35,741 nucleotides of DNA from Streptomyces griseoflavus (GCF_014649995.1 NZ_BMUC01000019.1:109844-145584); one strand, 5' to 3'. Positions 7,010 through 17,046 are shown, counted from the stretch's first letter. Numbers and translations: made by a program. The notes: generated by a model from the sequence alone, not told the origin.

Positions 7010-7990
7010 GTGACCGGGATCAAGACGACCGGCGAGAAGAAGATGATGCTCTTCTCCGGCCGCGCACACCCCGAGCTTGCCGAGGAGGTCGCCCGCCAGT
7101 TGGGGGTCGACGTCGTTCCGACGAAGGCCTTCGACTTCGCCAATGGTGAGATCTATGTGCGGTATCAGGAGTCGGCTCGTGGTGCCGACTGTTTCCTGAT
7201 CCAGAGCCACACCGCGCCGATCAACAAGTGGATCATGGAGCAGTTGATCATGATCGACGCGTTGAAGCGCGCGTCGGCGCGGTCGATCACGGTGATCGTG
7301 CCGTTCTACGGTTACGCGCGGCAGGACAAGAAGCACCGGGGCCGTGAACCGATCTCGGCGCGTCTGATCGCCGATCTGATGAAGACGGCGGGTGCGACGC
7401 GGCTGCTGGCGGTGGACCTGCACACGGACCAGATCCAGGGCTTCTTCGACGGTCCGGTGGATCACCTGTTCGCGCTGCCGCTGCTGGCGGACTACGTGGG
7501 TGCGAAGGTGGACCGTTCGAAGCTGACGGTGGTGTCGCCGGACGCGGGTCGTGTGCGGGTGGCGGACCGTTGGTGCGACCGTCTGGGCGCTCCACTGGCG
7601 ATCGTGCACAAGCGGCGGGACAAGGACGTGGCGAACCAGGTCACCGTGCACGAGGTGGTCGGTGAGGTGAAGGGCCGCGTGTGCGTCCTGGTGGACGACA
7701 TGATCGACACGGGTGGCACGATCTGCGCGGCGGCGGACGCGTTGTTCGCGCACGGCGCGGAGGACGTCATCGTGACGGCGACGCACGGTGTGCTGTCGGG
7801 TCCGGCGGCGGACCGGCTGAAGAACTCGAAGGTGAGTGAGTTCGTGTTCACGGACACGCTGCCGACGCCGGTCGAGCTGAGTGAGTCGCTGGACAAGATC
7901 AAGGTGCTGTCGATCGCGCCGACGATCGCGCGCGCGGCGCGCGAGGTGTTCGAGGACGGGTCTGTGACCAGCCTGTTCGACGAGCAGTAA
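7010..7990 (+). CDS. prs: Ribose-phosphate pyrophosphokinase (PRPP synthase)
   Basis: 326 aa, normal class I length. It makes 5-phosphoribosyl-1-pyrophosphate from ribose-5-phosphate and ATP for nucleotide, histidine and tryptophan synthesis. Visible motifs are the flexible-loop region YGYARQDKKHRGREPIS, the metal/substrate segment DLHTDQIQGFFDGPVDHL, VVSPDAGRVRVADRW and the PRPP-binding loop VCVLVDDMIDTGG. GTG 7010 is preceded by GAGGAG (6997-7002) at 7 nt. It lies 88 nt after glmU on the same strand and is followed by a probable terminator at 8003-8023, so glmU and prs may form a unit with prs as its last gene. The 5' end again prefers C-ending codons before G-ending codons take over. Confidence 0.97.
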   Translation: MTGIKTTGEKKMMLFSGRAHPELAEEVARQLGVDVVPTKAFDFANGEIYVRYQESARGADCFLIQSHTAPINKWIMEQLIMIDALKRASARSITVIVPFYGYARQDKKHRGREPISARLIADLMKTAGATRLLAVDLHTDQIQGFFDGPVDHLFALPLLADYVGAKVDRSKLTVVSPDAGRVRVADRWCDRLGAPLAIVHKRRDKDVANQVTVHEVVGEVKGRVCVLVDDMIDTGGTICAAADALFAHGAEDVIVTATHGVLSGPAADRLKNSKVSEFVFTDTLPTPVELSESLDKIKVLSIAPTIARAAREVFEDGSVTSLFDEQ

Positions 7991-8002
7991 GGGTTCTGCA
8001 CT

Positions 8003-8023
8003 CGGGCACCCGTACGGGTCCCG
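8003..8023 (+). terminator. Hairpin terminator after prs
   Basis: The stem pairs CGGG (8003-8006) with CCCG (8020-8023), has a bulged C8007, then pairs ACCCG with CGGGT around a TA turn. A TTTT run follows at 8031-8034. It lies 13 nt past the prs stop and just before the probable rplY promoter, so rho-independent termination of the prs transcript is likely. Confidence 0.6.
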
Positions 8024-8032
8024 GTGATCGTT

Positions 8033-8062
8033 TTGGGTGCGGCCTCCTGGTCCGAGTAGACT
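8033..8062 (+). promoter_or_regulatory. Probable sigma70-type promoter of rplY
   Basis: TTGGGT (8033-8038) and TAGACT (8057-8062) are separated by 18 nt, close to the housekeeping-promoter consensus. Transcription would start near 8069, leaving a leader of about 125 nt before ATG 8195. The leader holds a hairpin at 8086-8114. Confidence 0.5.
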
Positions 8063-8085
8063 GCTGAAGTTGCTCGGCGAGGGAG

Positions 8086-8114
8086 GCCGTACCGCTTCAT
8101 GGAAGTCGTACGGC
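8086..8114 (+). promoter_or_regulatory. Structured hairpin in the rplY leader
   Basis: GCCGTAC (8086-8092) pairs with GTACGGC (8108-8114). An inner stem CTTC/GAAG with a 3-nt ATG loop is separated from it by a 2x2 internal loop. It lies in the inferred 5' leader of the L25 gene, about 80 nt before the start codon. Many ribosomal-protein mRNAs carry autoregulatory leaders; whether this is one is untested. Confidence 0.4.
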
Positions 8115-8194
8115 GATCCGTTATCGACGCGCTCTTCGTAGCAGGCCGTTCGTGGCCGGGTGACCACGTCCGTTTCTGACTTCGAGGAGTGACC

Positions 8195-8782
8195 ATGTCC
8201 GAGGTGAAGATCTCCGCCGCGACGCGCACCGAGTTCGGCAAGGGTGCCGCGCGCCGTATCCGTCGTGACAACAACGTTCCGGGTGTGGTGTACGAGCACG
8301 GCCTCGAGCCGCTGCACGTGACCCTGCCGGGCCACGAGCTGCTGCTGGCGCTGCGTACGCCGAACGTGCTGATCGAGCTGGTCATCGACGGCAAGGAGAC
8401 GCAGCTGGCGATTCCGAAGGCCGTGCAGCGCGACCCGCTGAAGGGCTTCCTGGAGCACGTGGACCTGCTGATGGTGAAGCGTGGCGAGAAGGTCCAGGTC
8501 GAGATCCCGGTGAACCCCGAGGGTGAGCTGGCGCCGGGTGGCAACCTGCTGGAGCACGTCCTGCAGGCGCTGCCGGTCGAGGCCGAGGCGACGAACATCC
8601 CGGAGGGCGTGACCGTCTCCATCGCGGGTCTGGAGGCCGGTGCCGCCATCCTCGCGAAGGACATCGAGCTGCCCTCCGGCGTGAAGCTGGCCGTCGAGGA
8701 CGACACGGTGGTTCTCCAGGTGCTGGCCGCGCAGGCCGAGGAAGCTCCCGAGGGTGAGGGCGACGAGGCCGCCGAGGCCTGA
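8195..8782 (+). CDS. rplY: 50S ribosomal protein bL25 (general stress protein Ctc form)
   Basis: 195 aa, the long two-domain CTC form rather than the ~95-aa E. coli L25. It binds 5S rRNA in the large subunit. The N-terminal L25 domain shows TRTEFGKGAARRIRRDNNVP, GVVYEHG and the strand block HELLLALRTPNVLIELVIDG. The C-terminal domain (~95-180) contains VEIPVNPEGELAPGGNLLEH, and an acidic tail (EEAPEGEGDEAAEA) ends the protein. ATG 8195 follows GAGGAG at 5 nt; an in-frame GTG two codons earlier lies inside that site and is unlikely. The gene has its own likely promoter and leader and ends at a strong hairpin. pth follows on the same strand, a common pairing. Confidence 0.96.
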   Translation: MSEVKISAATRTEFGKGAARRIRRDNNVPGVVYEHGLEPLHVTLPGHELLLALRTPNVLIELVIDGKETQLAIPKAVQRDPLKGFLEHVDLLMVKRGEKVQVEIPVNPEGELAPGGNLLEHVLQALPVEAEATNIPEGVTVSIAGLEAGAAILAKDIELPSGVKLAVEDDTVVLQVLAAQAEEAPEGEGDEAAEA

Positions 8783-8804
8783 TCCTCTTTCTGAGTCGTC
8801 GTTT

Positions 8805-8842
8805 CGTCGGCCGCTGTTCCCGTGCGGGGGCAGCGGCCGACG
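8805..8842 (+). terminator. Strong hairpin terminator after rplY
   Basis: CGTCGGCCGCTG (8805-8816) pairs perfectly with CAGCGGCCGACG (8831-8842). The stem continues inward through two G-T pairs and three G-C pairs to a GTGC loop, about 17 bp in all. No T run follows, as is common in high-GC actinobacteria. It also lies in the leader of pth, so some read-through could feed pth. Confidence 0.7.
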
Positions 8843-8891
8843 TGTATGAAGTCGCGTGTGCGCGGATGCGGACGACGCGTATGAAGGAGAC

Positions 8892-9503
8892 ATGGGCGTG
8901 ACGACGGATGCGGCGGGTGCGGCGGGTCCCTGGCTGGTCGTGGGGCTGGGCAATCCGGGGCCGGGGTACGCGATGAACCGGCACAACGTGGGGTTCATGG
9001 TGGCGGATCTGCTCGCGGAGCGGATCGGTGGCCGGTTCAAGCGGGCGGGGAAGGCGCAGGCGCAGGTGGTGGAGGGCCGGATCGGTCCTCCGGGTGCGGG
9101 GAGCCGGCGGGTGGTGCTGGCGAAGCCGATGTCGTACATGAACCTGTCGGGTGGGCCGGTGAACGCGCTGCGGGACTTCTACAAGGTCCCGGTGGAGCGT
9201 GTGGTGGCGGTCCATGACGAGCTGGACATCGACTACGGGACGCTGCGGCTGAAGCTGGGGGGCGGGGACAACGGTCACAACGGGCTGAAGTCGCTGACGG
9301 GTGCGTTCGGGCGGGATTACCACCGGGTGCGGTTCGGGATCGGCAGGCCGCCGGGGCGGATGCCGGTGGCGGACTTCGTGCTGAAGGACTTCTCCGCCGC
9401 GGAGCGCAAGGAGCTGGACTATTTCGTGGACCGTGCGGCGGACGCGGTGGAGTGTCTGGTGATCGAGGGTCTGGAGCGGGCGCAGGGGACGTACAACTCG
9501 TGA
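8892..9503 (+). CDS. pth: Peptidyl-tRNA hydrolase
   Basis: 203 aa. It hydrolyses the ester bond of peptidyl-tRNAs released from stalled ribosomes, recycling tRNA in the cytoplasm. Family motifs are [19 protein letters not shown] with catalytic His31, [22 protein letters not shown], the [20 protein letters not shown] block with its conserved Asp, and the [10 protein letters not shown] loop. ATG 8892 is chosen because AAGGAG (8884-8889) lies directly upstream; GTG 8898 is an alternative, and the earlier in-frame GTG codons have no ribosome-binding site. It follows rplY after a hairpin and precedes a small membrane protein by 86 nt. Residues 1-13 are a slightly extended N-terminus, common in Streptomyces annotations. 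Confidence 0.96.
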   Translation: MGVTTDAAGAAGPWLVVGLGNPGPGYAMNRHNVGFMVADLLAERIGGRFKRAGKAQAQVVEGRIGPPGAGSRRVVLAKPMSYMNLSGGPVNALRDFYKVPVERVVAVHDELDIDYGTLRLKLGGGDNGHNGLKSLTGAFGRDYHRVRFGIGRPPGRMPVADFVLKDFSAAERKELDYFVDRAADAVECLVIEGLERAQGTYNS

Positions 9504-9589
9504 CGTGCTGAGGGGGCTTCGGTGGGGTTGCCGGGTGTGGCCCCCACCGGAGTTGACCGACCGCGAGGTCATGGCCAAGGATCTCGGCC

Positions 9590-10075
9590 ATGTCTCCCGC
9601 TGCCCGTTCCTCCCGTGGCTCCTCCGCCCTGCGCTTCGGCCGGTTCGCGGCGATGGGCACGGTGGCCGCGCTGATCCTGATCGCGGGCGTGTGGGCGTCG
9701 TGGGGCACGGCGCAGCACGTGATGCTGACGAAGGGGCGGGAGCGGGGCACCGTGGAGGTCGCGCGGTGTGAGGCGGGGACGTGTTCCGGGCCGTACGCGC
9801 CGCTGTCGCAGGGTTCGCAGCCGCGTGCGGAGGTCCGGCTGGAGCGTTCGGTGGCGGTGCGGGAGGGCCGGACGTACACGGTGGTGCTGAAGCCGGGGGG
9901 CGAGGAGGGGGTCCGGTCGGGGCCTGCCGGGGTCCTCTACGCGTGGGTGCCGCTGGGTGGGGCGCTGCTGCTGGCGTCGGTGGTCGTGGCGGGCGGGCTG
10001 TCGCGGACGCGGGCGGGGTGGGTGATGGCGTTGTCGGGGGCGGCGCTGCTGACGGCGGCTTTTCTGGTGGTCTGA
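9590..10075 (+). CDS. Small integral membrane protein, function unknown
   Basis: 161 aa. There are three likely membrane segments at residues ~20-40 (MGTVAALILIAGVWASWG), 113-135 and 143-161, with an external or periplasm-facing stretch of about 70 residues between the first and second. That stretch holds two cysteines, Cys60 and Cys65 (VARCEAGTCSGPY), which could form a small disulfide loop, and a short strand-rich module (EVRLERSVAVREGRTYTVVL). The basic N-terminus (ARSSRGSSALRFGR) suggests an inside start. I recognise no named family. It lies downstream of pth on the same strand and is closed by the perfect hairpin at 10083-10123. The start at ATG 9590 has only a weak AAGGAT upstream. Confidence 0.75.
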   Translation: MSPAARSSRGSSALRFGRFAAMGTVAALILIAGVWASWGTAQHVMLTKGRERGTVEVARCEAGTCSGPYAPLSQGSQPRAEVRLERSVAVREGRTYTVVLKPGGEEGVRSGPAGVLYAWVPLGGALLLASVVVAGGLSRTRAGWVMALSGAALLTAAFLVV

Positions 10076-10082
10076 GACGGGG

Positions 10083-10123
10083 GTGCCCCCGGTCCCGTAC
10101 GCGGTGTACGGGGCCGGGGGCAC
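10083..10123. terminator. Bidirectional terminator between convergent genes (18-bp stem)
   Basis: The arms GTGCCCCCGGTCCCGTAC (10083-10100) and GTACGGGGCCGGGGGCAC (10106-10123) pair along all 18 positions, with a single T-G wobble and a 5-nt GCGGT loop. It sits 7 nt after the membrane-protein stop and 14 nt before the ppc stop, so it can stop transcription from both sides. Confidence 0.85.
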
Positions 10124-10137
10124 TGTGGTGCGTGGGG

Positions 10138-12879
<2,742 letters not shown>

Positions 12880-13080
12880 AGGTGCGGCTCCTTGCAGTGT
12901 TGAAGCTCGTCTGGAGGGAACCCGGACGAACGTCTCGCGCGGCCTCACGCCGCTTACGGGCCGGACGTCCGGGAAGAAGGATTCAGAGCGGACCGCGCTG
13001 TCCGACCGGCTTCCAGGATAGGTGTCGACCCGGACGCGCAGGCTCACGGGCTCTTGCCGTGGGACGACGCACTGCCATAC

Positions 13081-13110
13081 TTACGTTGCCGTAGGTTACG
13101 GATGCGTAGG
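13081..13110. promoter_or_regulatory. Tandem TACG-N4-CGTA operator boxes upstream of the desaturase
   Basis: Two head-to-tail 15-bp units, TTACGTTGCCGTAGG (13081-13095) and TTACGGATGCGTAGG (13096-13110), each contain the inverted repeat TACG-N4-CGTA. They lie 63 nt upstream of the desaturase start and within the ppc/desaturase divergent spacer (12880-13172). Dyad repeats beside a TetR-regulated gene are typical operators. The natural candidate regulator is the TetR protein encoded directly after the desaturase. The 15-bp period would place two dimers about one and a half helical turns apart. Confidence 0.6.
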
Positions 13111-13172
13111 GAAAAGCTGCTGCTCCGTTCGCCCGGCACCACCCTCAGTCCACATACCCCACAGGGGAACGC

Positions 13173-14186
13173 ATGACCTCAAGTCCCGACGTGCTCGACG
13201 AAGCCTCGAAGCGACGCCCGTCCGACGACGCAGTGCCCTCCGCCACGCTGGGCGGGGAGCGCAAGCGCTCCATCGAGCAGATCACGCTGCTGCTCTTCAT
13301 CACGGTTCCCTTCCTGGCGCTGGCGGCGGCGGTGCCGCTGGCGTGGGGGTGGGGGGTGAGCTGGCTGGACCTCGGCCTGCTGGTGTTCTTCTACTTCCTG
13401 GGGTGCCACGGCATCACGATCGGTTTCCACCGTCACTTCACGCACGGCTCGTTCAAGGCGAAGCGGCCGCTGAAGGTGGCGCTGGCGATCGCCGGGTCGA
13501 TGGCGGTGGAGGGGCCCCTGGTGCGGTGGGTGGCGGATCACCGCAAGCACCACAAGTACTCCGACGACGAGGGCGACCCGCATTCGCCGTGGAAGTACGG
13601 GGAGACGGTCCCGGCGCTGATGAAGGGCCTGTGGTGGGCGCACATCGGCTGGATGTTCGACGAGGAGCAGACGCCGCAGGACAAGTACGCGCCGGACCTG
13701 ATCAAGGACCCGGTGCTGCGGGCGATCTCCCGGCAGTTCATCCTGTGGACGCTGGTGTCGCTGGCGCTGCCGGCGCTGATCGGCGGTCTGGTCACGATGT
13801 CGTGGTGGGGGGCGTTCACCGGGTTCTTCTGGGGTTCGCTGGTGCGGGTGGCGTTGCTGCACCACGTGACGTGGTCGATCAACTCGATCTGTCACGCGGT
13901 CGGCAAGCGCCCGTTCAAGTCGCGGGACCGTTCGGGCAACGTGTGGTGGCTGGCGATCCTGTCGTGCGGCGAGTCCTGGCACAACCTGCACCATGCCGAC
14001 CCGACGTCGGCGCGGCACGGTGTGGAGCGGGGGCAGCTCGATTCGAGCGCGCGTCTGATCCGCTGGTTCGAGCAGCTGGGCTGGGCGTACGACGTGCGGT
14101 GGCCGTCACGCTCGCGTATCGATTCGCGCCGTAACACCTCGGAGGGCGGCGCCCGGCGCGGGAAGGAACCCGTCGAGGCGGCATGA
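13173..14186 (+). CDS. Membrane-bound acyl-CoA / fatty-acid desaturase (delta-9 type)
   Basis: 337 aa. It introduces a cis double bond into long-chain fatty acyl chains in the membrane using a di-iron centre. All three histidine boxes are visible: HRHFTH (86-91), HRKHH (123-127) and WHNLHH near residue 270. Hydrophobic spans occur at ~36-58, 65-84 and two more around ~190-235, giving the usual four-span topology with the boxes on the cytoplasmic side. ATG 13173 follows an AGGGGA site. The stop overlaps the start of a TetR gene by four bases (ATGA), so both are translated from one message. This arrangement resembles bacterial systems in which a TetR repressor senses acyl-CoAs and tunes membrane unsaturation. 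Electron donors are not encoded nearby. Confidence 0.93.
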   Translation: MTSSPDVLDEASKRRPSDDAVPSATLGGERKRSIEQITLLLFITVPFLALAAAVPLAWGWGVSWLDLGLLVFFYFLGCHGITIGFHRHFTHGSFKAKRPLKVALAIAGSMAVEGPLVRWVADHRKHHKYSDDEGDPHSPWKYGETVPALMKGLWWAHIGWMFDEEQTPQDKYAPDLIKDPVLRAISRQFILWTLVSLALPALIGGLVTMSWWGAFTGFFWGSLVRVALLHHVTWSINSICHAVGKRPFKSRDRSGNVWWLAILSCGESWHNLHHADPTSARHGVERGQLDSSARLIRWFEQLGWAYDVRWPSRSRIDSRRNTSEGGARRGKEPVEAA

Positions 14187-14860
14187 TGGTCGCCGTGGCG
14201 ACCGACTCCAGCAGCACCCCGAGCAATGACAAGCCGCGGCGTGCGCGCCGCACCCGGATGACCGGTGCGGAGCGCCGCCAGCAGCTGCTGGAGATCGGCC
14301 GCACCCTGTTCGCGGCGAAGGGTTTCGAGGCCACGTCGGTGGAGGAGATCGCGGCGCGGGCCGGGGTCTCCAAGCCGGTGGTGTACGAGCACTTCGGCGG
14401 CAAGGAGGGCTTGTACGCGGTGGTGGTGGACCGCGAGATGCGGCGCCTGCTGGACATGGTGACCGGTTCGCTGACCGCCGGTCATCCGCGTGAGCTGTGC
14501 GAGCAGGCGGCGTTCGCGCTCCTGGACTACATCGAGGAGTACACGGACGGTTTCCGCATCCTGGTGCGGGACTCCCCCATCCCCCAGTCGACGGGTTCCT
14601 TCGCGTCGCTGATCTCGGACATCGCCACCCAGGTGGAGGACATCCTGGGCCGCGAGTTCAAGTCCCGCGGCTTCGACCCGAAGCTGGCGCCGCTGTACGC
14701 GCAGGCGCTGGTCGGGATGGTCGCGCTGACGGGCCAGTGGTGGCTGGACGTGCGCAAGCCGAAGAAGGCGGAGGTGGCGGCGCACCTGGTGAACCTGGCC
14801 TGGCACGGTCTGGACGGTCTGGAGCCGAAGCCCCGGCTGATAGGCCACCGCAAGAGCTGA
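14183..14860 (+). CDS. TetR/AcrR-family regulator, likely controlling the desaturase
   Basis: 225 aa from ATG 14183; ATG 14186 or GTG 14195 are equally possible starts. After a basic Ser/Pro tail, residues ~28-80 form the TetR HTH domain (GAERRQQLLEIGRTLFAAKG, then TSVEEIAARAGVSKPVVYEH with FGGKEGLYAVV). The rest is a helical ligand domain with no close named relative that I can see (VVDREMRRLLDMVTGSL, AQALVGMVALTGQWWLD). It overlaps the desaturase stop codon, so the two are co-expressed. The tandem dyads at 13081-13110 are its plausible binding sites, making an autoregulatory unit. By analogy with desaturase repressors the ligand may be an acyl-CoA, but this is inference. Confidence 0.88.
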   Translation: MMVAVATDSSSTPSNDKPRRARRTRMTGAERRQQLLEIGRTLFAAKGFEATSVEEIAARAGVSKPVVYEHFGGKEGLYAVVVDREMRRLLDMVTGSLTAGHPRELCEQAAFALLDYIEEYTDGFRILVRDSPIPQSTGSFASLISDIATQVEDILGREFKSRGFDPKLAPLYAQALVGMVALTGQWWLDVRKPKKAEVAAHLVNLAWHGLDGLEPKPRLIGHRKS

Positions 14861-14903
14861 CGGCGGGGCCCGCCGGGCTGTGCGTGGTCGACGGCGGTGG
14901 GCG

Positions 14904-15707
14904 TCACGCCTCCTTGACGGCGACCGCGAAGACGCGGCGGAAGGGGAACGGGGTGCCGTGGGGGCCGGCCGGGTAGGCGGCCCGCAGGGCGGCGCGGTAG
15001 TCGGCGACGAAGGCCTCCCGGGCGTCCGGGTCGTCGGCGAGGGCGGTGAGGACGGGACGCAGGGCCGTGCCCCTGACCCAGTCGAGGACCGGGTCCTCCC
15101 CCTCCAGCAGGTGGACGTACGTCGTCTCCCAGGCGTCGGTGGCGCAGCCCAGGGCGGTGAGGCGTTCCAGGTAGGTCTCCGGGCGCAGTACGGCCTCCTC
15201 GTGGCGCAGCACGCCGGACAGGCGGGCGCTCCAGGGAGGGGAGGCGGCCAGTTCGCGCAGCAGGGTGTGGCTGGGGGCGTCGAAGTTGCCCGGCACCTGG
15301 AAGGCGAGGGTGCCGCCGGGGGTGAGCCCGTCGACCCATTCGCCGAACCGGTCCGCGTGCCCCGGCACCCACTGGAGGGTGGCGTTGCTGACGATCAGGT
15401 CGCAGGGCTCCCCGGGCAGCCACGTACGGACGTCGGCGTGGGCGAAGCCGAGCCCGGTGCCCGCGTGATCTGTGCGGGCTCTGGCGAGCATCTCGGGCGA
15501 GTTGTCGTAGCCGGTGACGCGGGCGGTGGGCCATCGGGCGGTGAGGAGCGCGGTGACGTTGCCGGCGCCGCAGCCGAGATCGGCGATGCGGGCGGGGTGC
15601 CGCGGGAGCTCCGGGACGCGGGCGAGCAGGTCGGTGAAGGGCCGGGTGCGGTGACCGGCGTGACGGAGGTACTGGGCGGGGTCCCAGGCGGGGGTGGTCG
15701 CGGACAC
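14904..15707 (-). CDS. tam: Trans-aconitate 2-methyltransferase
   Basis: 267 aa. It methylates trans-aconitate with SAM, removing an inhibitor of aconitase that forms spontaneously from cis-aconitate. The Rossmann SAM motif is ARIADLGCGAGNVTALL, followed by VTGYDNSPEMLARAR, the ADVRTWLP adenine-side acid and DLIVSNATLQWVPGHADRF, which is characteristic of Tam. GTG 15707 is preferred because GGGAGG precedes it; the longer frame to 15785 adds a Pro/Arg stretch that runs into the operator. The gene diverges from a MarR-type gene with a palindromic operator between them. In Streptomyces coelicolor this pair is known as tam/tamR, supporting the identity beyond a generic methyltransferase. Confidence 0.9.
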   Translation of the reverse strand: MSATTPAWDPAQYLRHAGHRTRPFTDLLARVPELPRHPARIADLGCGAGNVTALLTARWPTARVTGYDNSPEMLARARTDHAGTGLGFAHADVRTWLPGEPCDLIVSNATLQWVPGHADRFGEWVDGLTPGGTLAFQVPGNFDAPSHTLLRELAASPPWSARLSGVLRHEEAVLRPETYLERLTALGCATDAWETTYVHLLEGEDPVLDWVRGTALRPVLTALADDPDAREAFVADYRAALRAAYPAGPHGTPFPFRRVFAVAVKEA

Positions 15708-15765
15708 GGGGCCTCCCGGTGGTGGCGGCGGACGGGTACCCACCCTCACCCCCCTTCCTCTCGGC

Positions 15766-15792
15766 ATCAAGAGACTTGATATCAAGAGACTT
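15766..15792. promoter_or_regulatory. TamR-type operator in the tam-tamR spacer
   Basis: A perfect 12-bp palindrome CTTGAT-ATCAAG occupies 15775-15786. It is built from two direct copies of ATCAAGAGACTT (15766-15777 and 15781-15792), so the half-sites CTTGA and TCAAG recur. MarR proteins bind such dyads. It lies between the divergent starts and can repress both genes. A TACACT hexamer at 15810-15815 may be the tamR -10 element, which would put the transcript start almost at ATG 15823. Confidence 0.8.
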
Positions 15793-15822
15793 CACGTCGA
15801 CACAACCACTACACTGATCGTC

Positions 15823-16320
15823 ATGGAGGACGAGGTCGATCGGCTGGTCGCAGCGTGGCGCCGGGAGCGCCCGGACCTCGACGTGGAACCGCTCGAGGTG
15901 CTCAGCCGGGTGAGCAGGCTGGCCCGGCACCTGGACCGGGCGCGCCGCCTGGCGTTCGCCGAGCACGGCCTGGAGTCCTGGGAGTTCGACGTCCTGACCG
16001 CGCTGCGCCGCGCGGGCAGCCCGTACCAGCTCTCCCCGGGGCAGTTGCTGACCCAGACACTGGTCACGTCGGGCACCATGACCAACCGCATCGACCGCCT
16101 CGCCAAGAAGGGCCTGGTGGAGCGGCTGCCCGACCCCAGCGACCGGCGCGGCGTCCTGGTCCGGCTCACGGACGAGGGGCGTGACCGCGCCGACCAGGCG
16201 CTGGCCGGGCTGCTGGCGCAGGAGCGGGCCATCCTCGCGGAGCTCACTCACGCCCAGCGCGGCGAACTGGCCGGTCTGCTACGCCAGTTGACCGCCCCGT
16301 TCGACAACATCCCCGGTTAG
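15823..16320 (+). CDS. tamR: MarR-family regulator TamR
   Basis: 165 aa with the winged-helix MarR fold. A helical dimer segment (LEVLSRVSRLARHLDRARR) is followed by the recognition region (YQLSPGQLLTQTLVTSGTMT, then NRIDRLAKKGLVERLPDPSD) and the wing RRGVLVRLTDEG. Known TamR responds to citrate, cis- and trans-aconitate and isocitrate and controls tam and aconitase genes, linking oxidative damage of aconitase to the cycle. The gene diverges from tam with the palindromic operator between. ATG 15823 is preferred over upstream in-frame starts that would cross the operator. Its last 42 bases overlap the 3' end of the convergent response-regulator gene, so antisense interference is possible. Confidence 0.9.
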   Translation: MEDEVDRLVAAWRRERPDLDVEPLEVLSRVSRLARHLDRARRLAFAEHGLESWEFDVLTALRRAGSPYQLSPGQLLTQTLVTSGTMTNRIDRLAKKGLVERLPDPSDRRGVLVRLTDEGRDRADQALAGLLAQERAILAELTHAQRGELAGLLRQLTAPFDNIPG

Positions 16321-17046
16321 GTCGACCGGTCCGACCCCCGCCCGCCGGGCGAGGGCCACCGCGGCGAGGGTGGAGTGCACGCCCAGCTTCCCGAGCACGT
16401 TCTGCATGTGCGTGCGCACGGTGTGCGGGGACAGGAACAGGCGCTCGGCGACGGCCTTGCGCCCCAGTCCCGCGACCATGCACCGCAGCACCTCCCGCTC
16501 GCGCGGGGTCAGGGACTCCACGAGCCGTTCGCTCTCGGTGCGGTGCCGCCGGGCCGCCGTCAGTTCCCGCAGCACGCCCGTGAGCAGCGCGGGCGGCAGG
16601 TGCGTCTCGTCGCGCAGCACACCCCGGATCACGGTGAGGAGCCGGTTCAGCGAGCAGTCCTTGGCCACCCAGCCGGAGGCACCCGCCTGCAGGGCGAGCG
16701 CGGCGCGGGCCGGATCGTCCTTCTCGGCCAGGACGACGGTACGCACCTGCGGCTGCGCCGAGCGCACGCCGGTGACCAGCGAAATCCCGTCGACGAGCCC
16801 GTCCTCGTCGCCCGCCTGCACCGGTACGGCCGGACGGCCGCCGGGCACCCTGCCGCCCAGATCGGCGTCGACGAGCGCGACGTCGAACCGCCGCCCCTCG
16901 GCCGCCGCCCGCTCCAGGCAGCGCAGCGCGGCCGGGCCGCTGCCCGCCGCGGACACGTCGACGTCGGGCTCTGCGGCCAGGGCCGCGGCCAGTGACTCGG
17001 CGAAGATGCGATGGTCGTCGACGACCAGGACTCGAATGCGAACCAC
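16279..17046 (-). CDS. Orphan NarL/LuxR-type response regulator with a loop insertion
   Basis: 255 aa. The receiver domain keeps the acidic pocket (VLVVDDH at residues 7-12), phospho-acceptor Asp60 in DVALVDADLGG, and the conserved Lys in GWVAKD. The DNA-binding C-terminus (~178-238) is a LuxR HTH: SLTPREREVLRCMVAGLGRK, then LSPHTVRTHMQNVLGKLGV. Just after Asp60 there is an extra ~18-residue loop (RVPGGRPAVPVQAGDED) not usual for NarL receivers. No sensor kinase is adjacent, so the partner must be encoded elsewhere, possibly the unpaired kinase at 2927-4234, which is a guess. GTG 17046 follows AAGGGGG. The 3' end overlaps tamR by 42 bp in convergent orientation. Confidence 0.9.
   Translation of the reverse strand: MVRIRVLVVDDHRIFAESLAAALAAEPDVDVSAAGSGPAALRCLERAAAEGRRFDVALVDADLGGRVPGGRPAVPVQAGDEDGLVDGISLVTGVRSAQPQVRTVVLAEKDDPARAALALQAGASGWVAKDCSLNRLLTVIRGVLRDETHLPPALLTGVLRELTAARRHRTESERLVESLTPREREVLRCMVAGLGRKAVAERLFLSPHTVRTHMQNVLGKLGVHSTLAAVALARRAGVGPVDLTGDVVERGGQLA

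Noticed and set aside
5404-7143. Long minus-strand open frame (about 580 codons) opposite glmU and the start of prs
   Set aside because: The translation is dominated by His/Arg with no motifs. The opposite strand gives intact GlmU and Prs.
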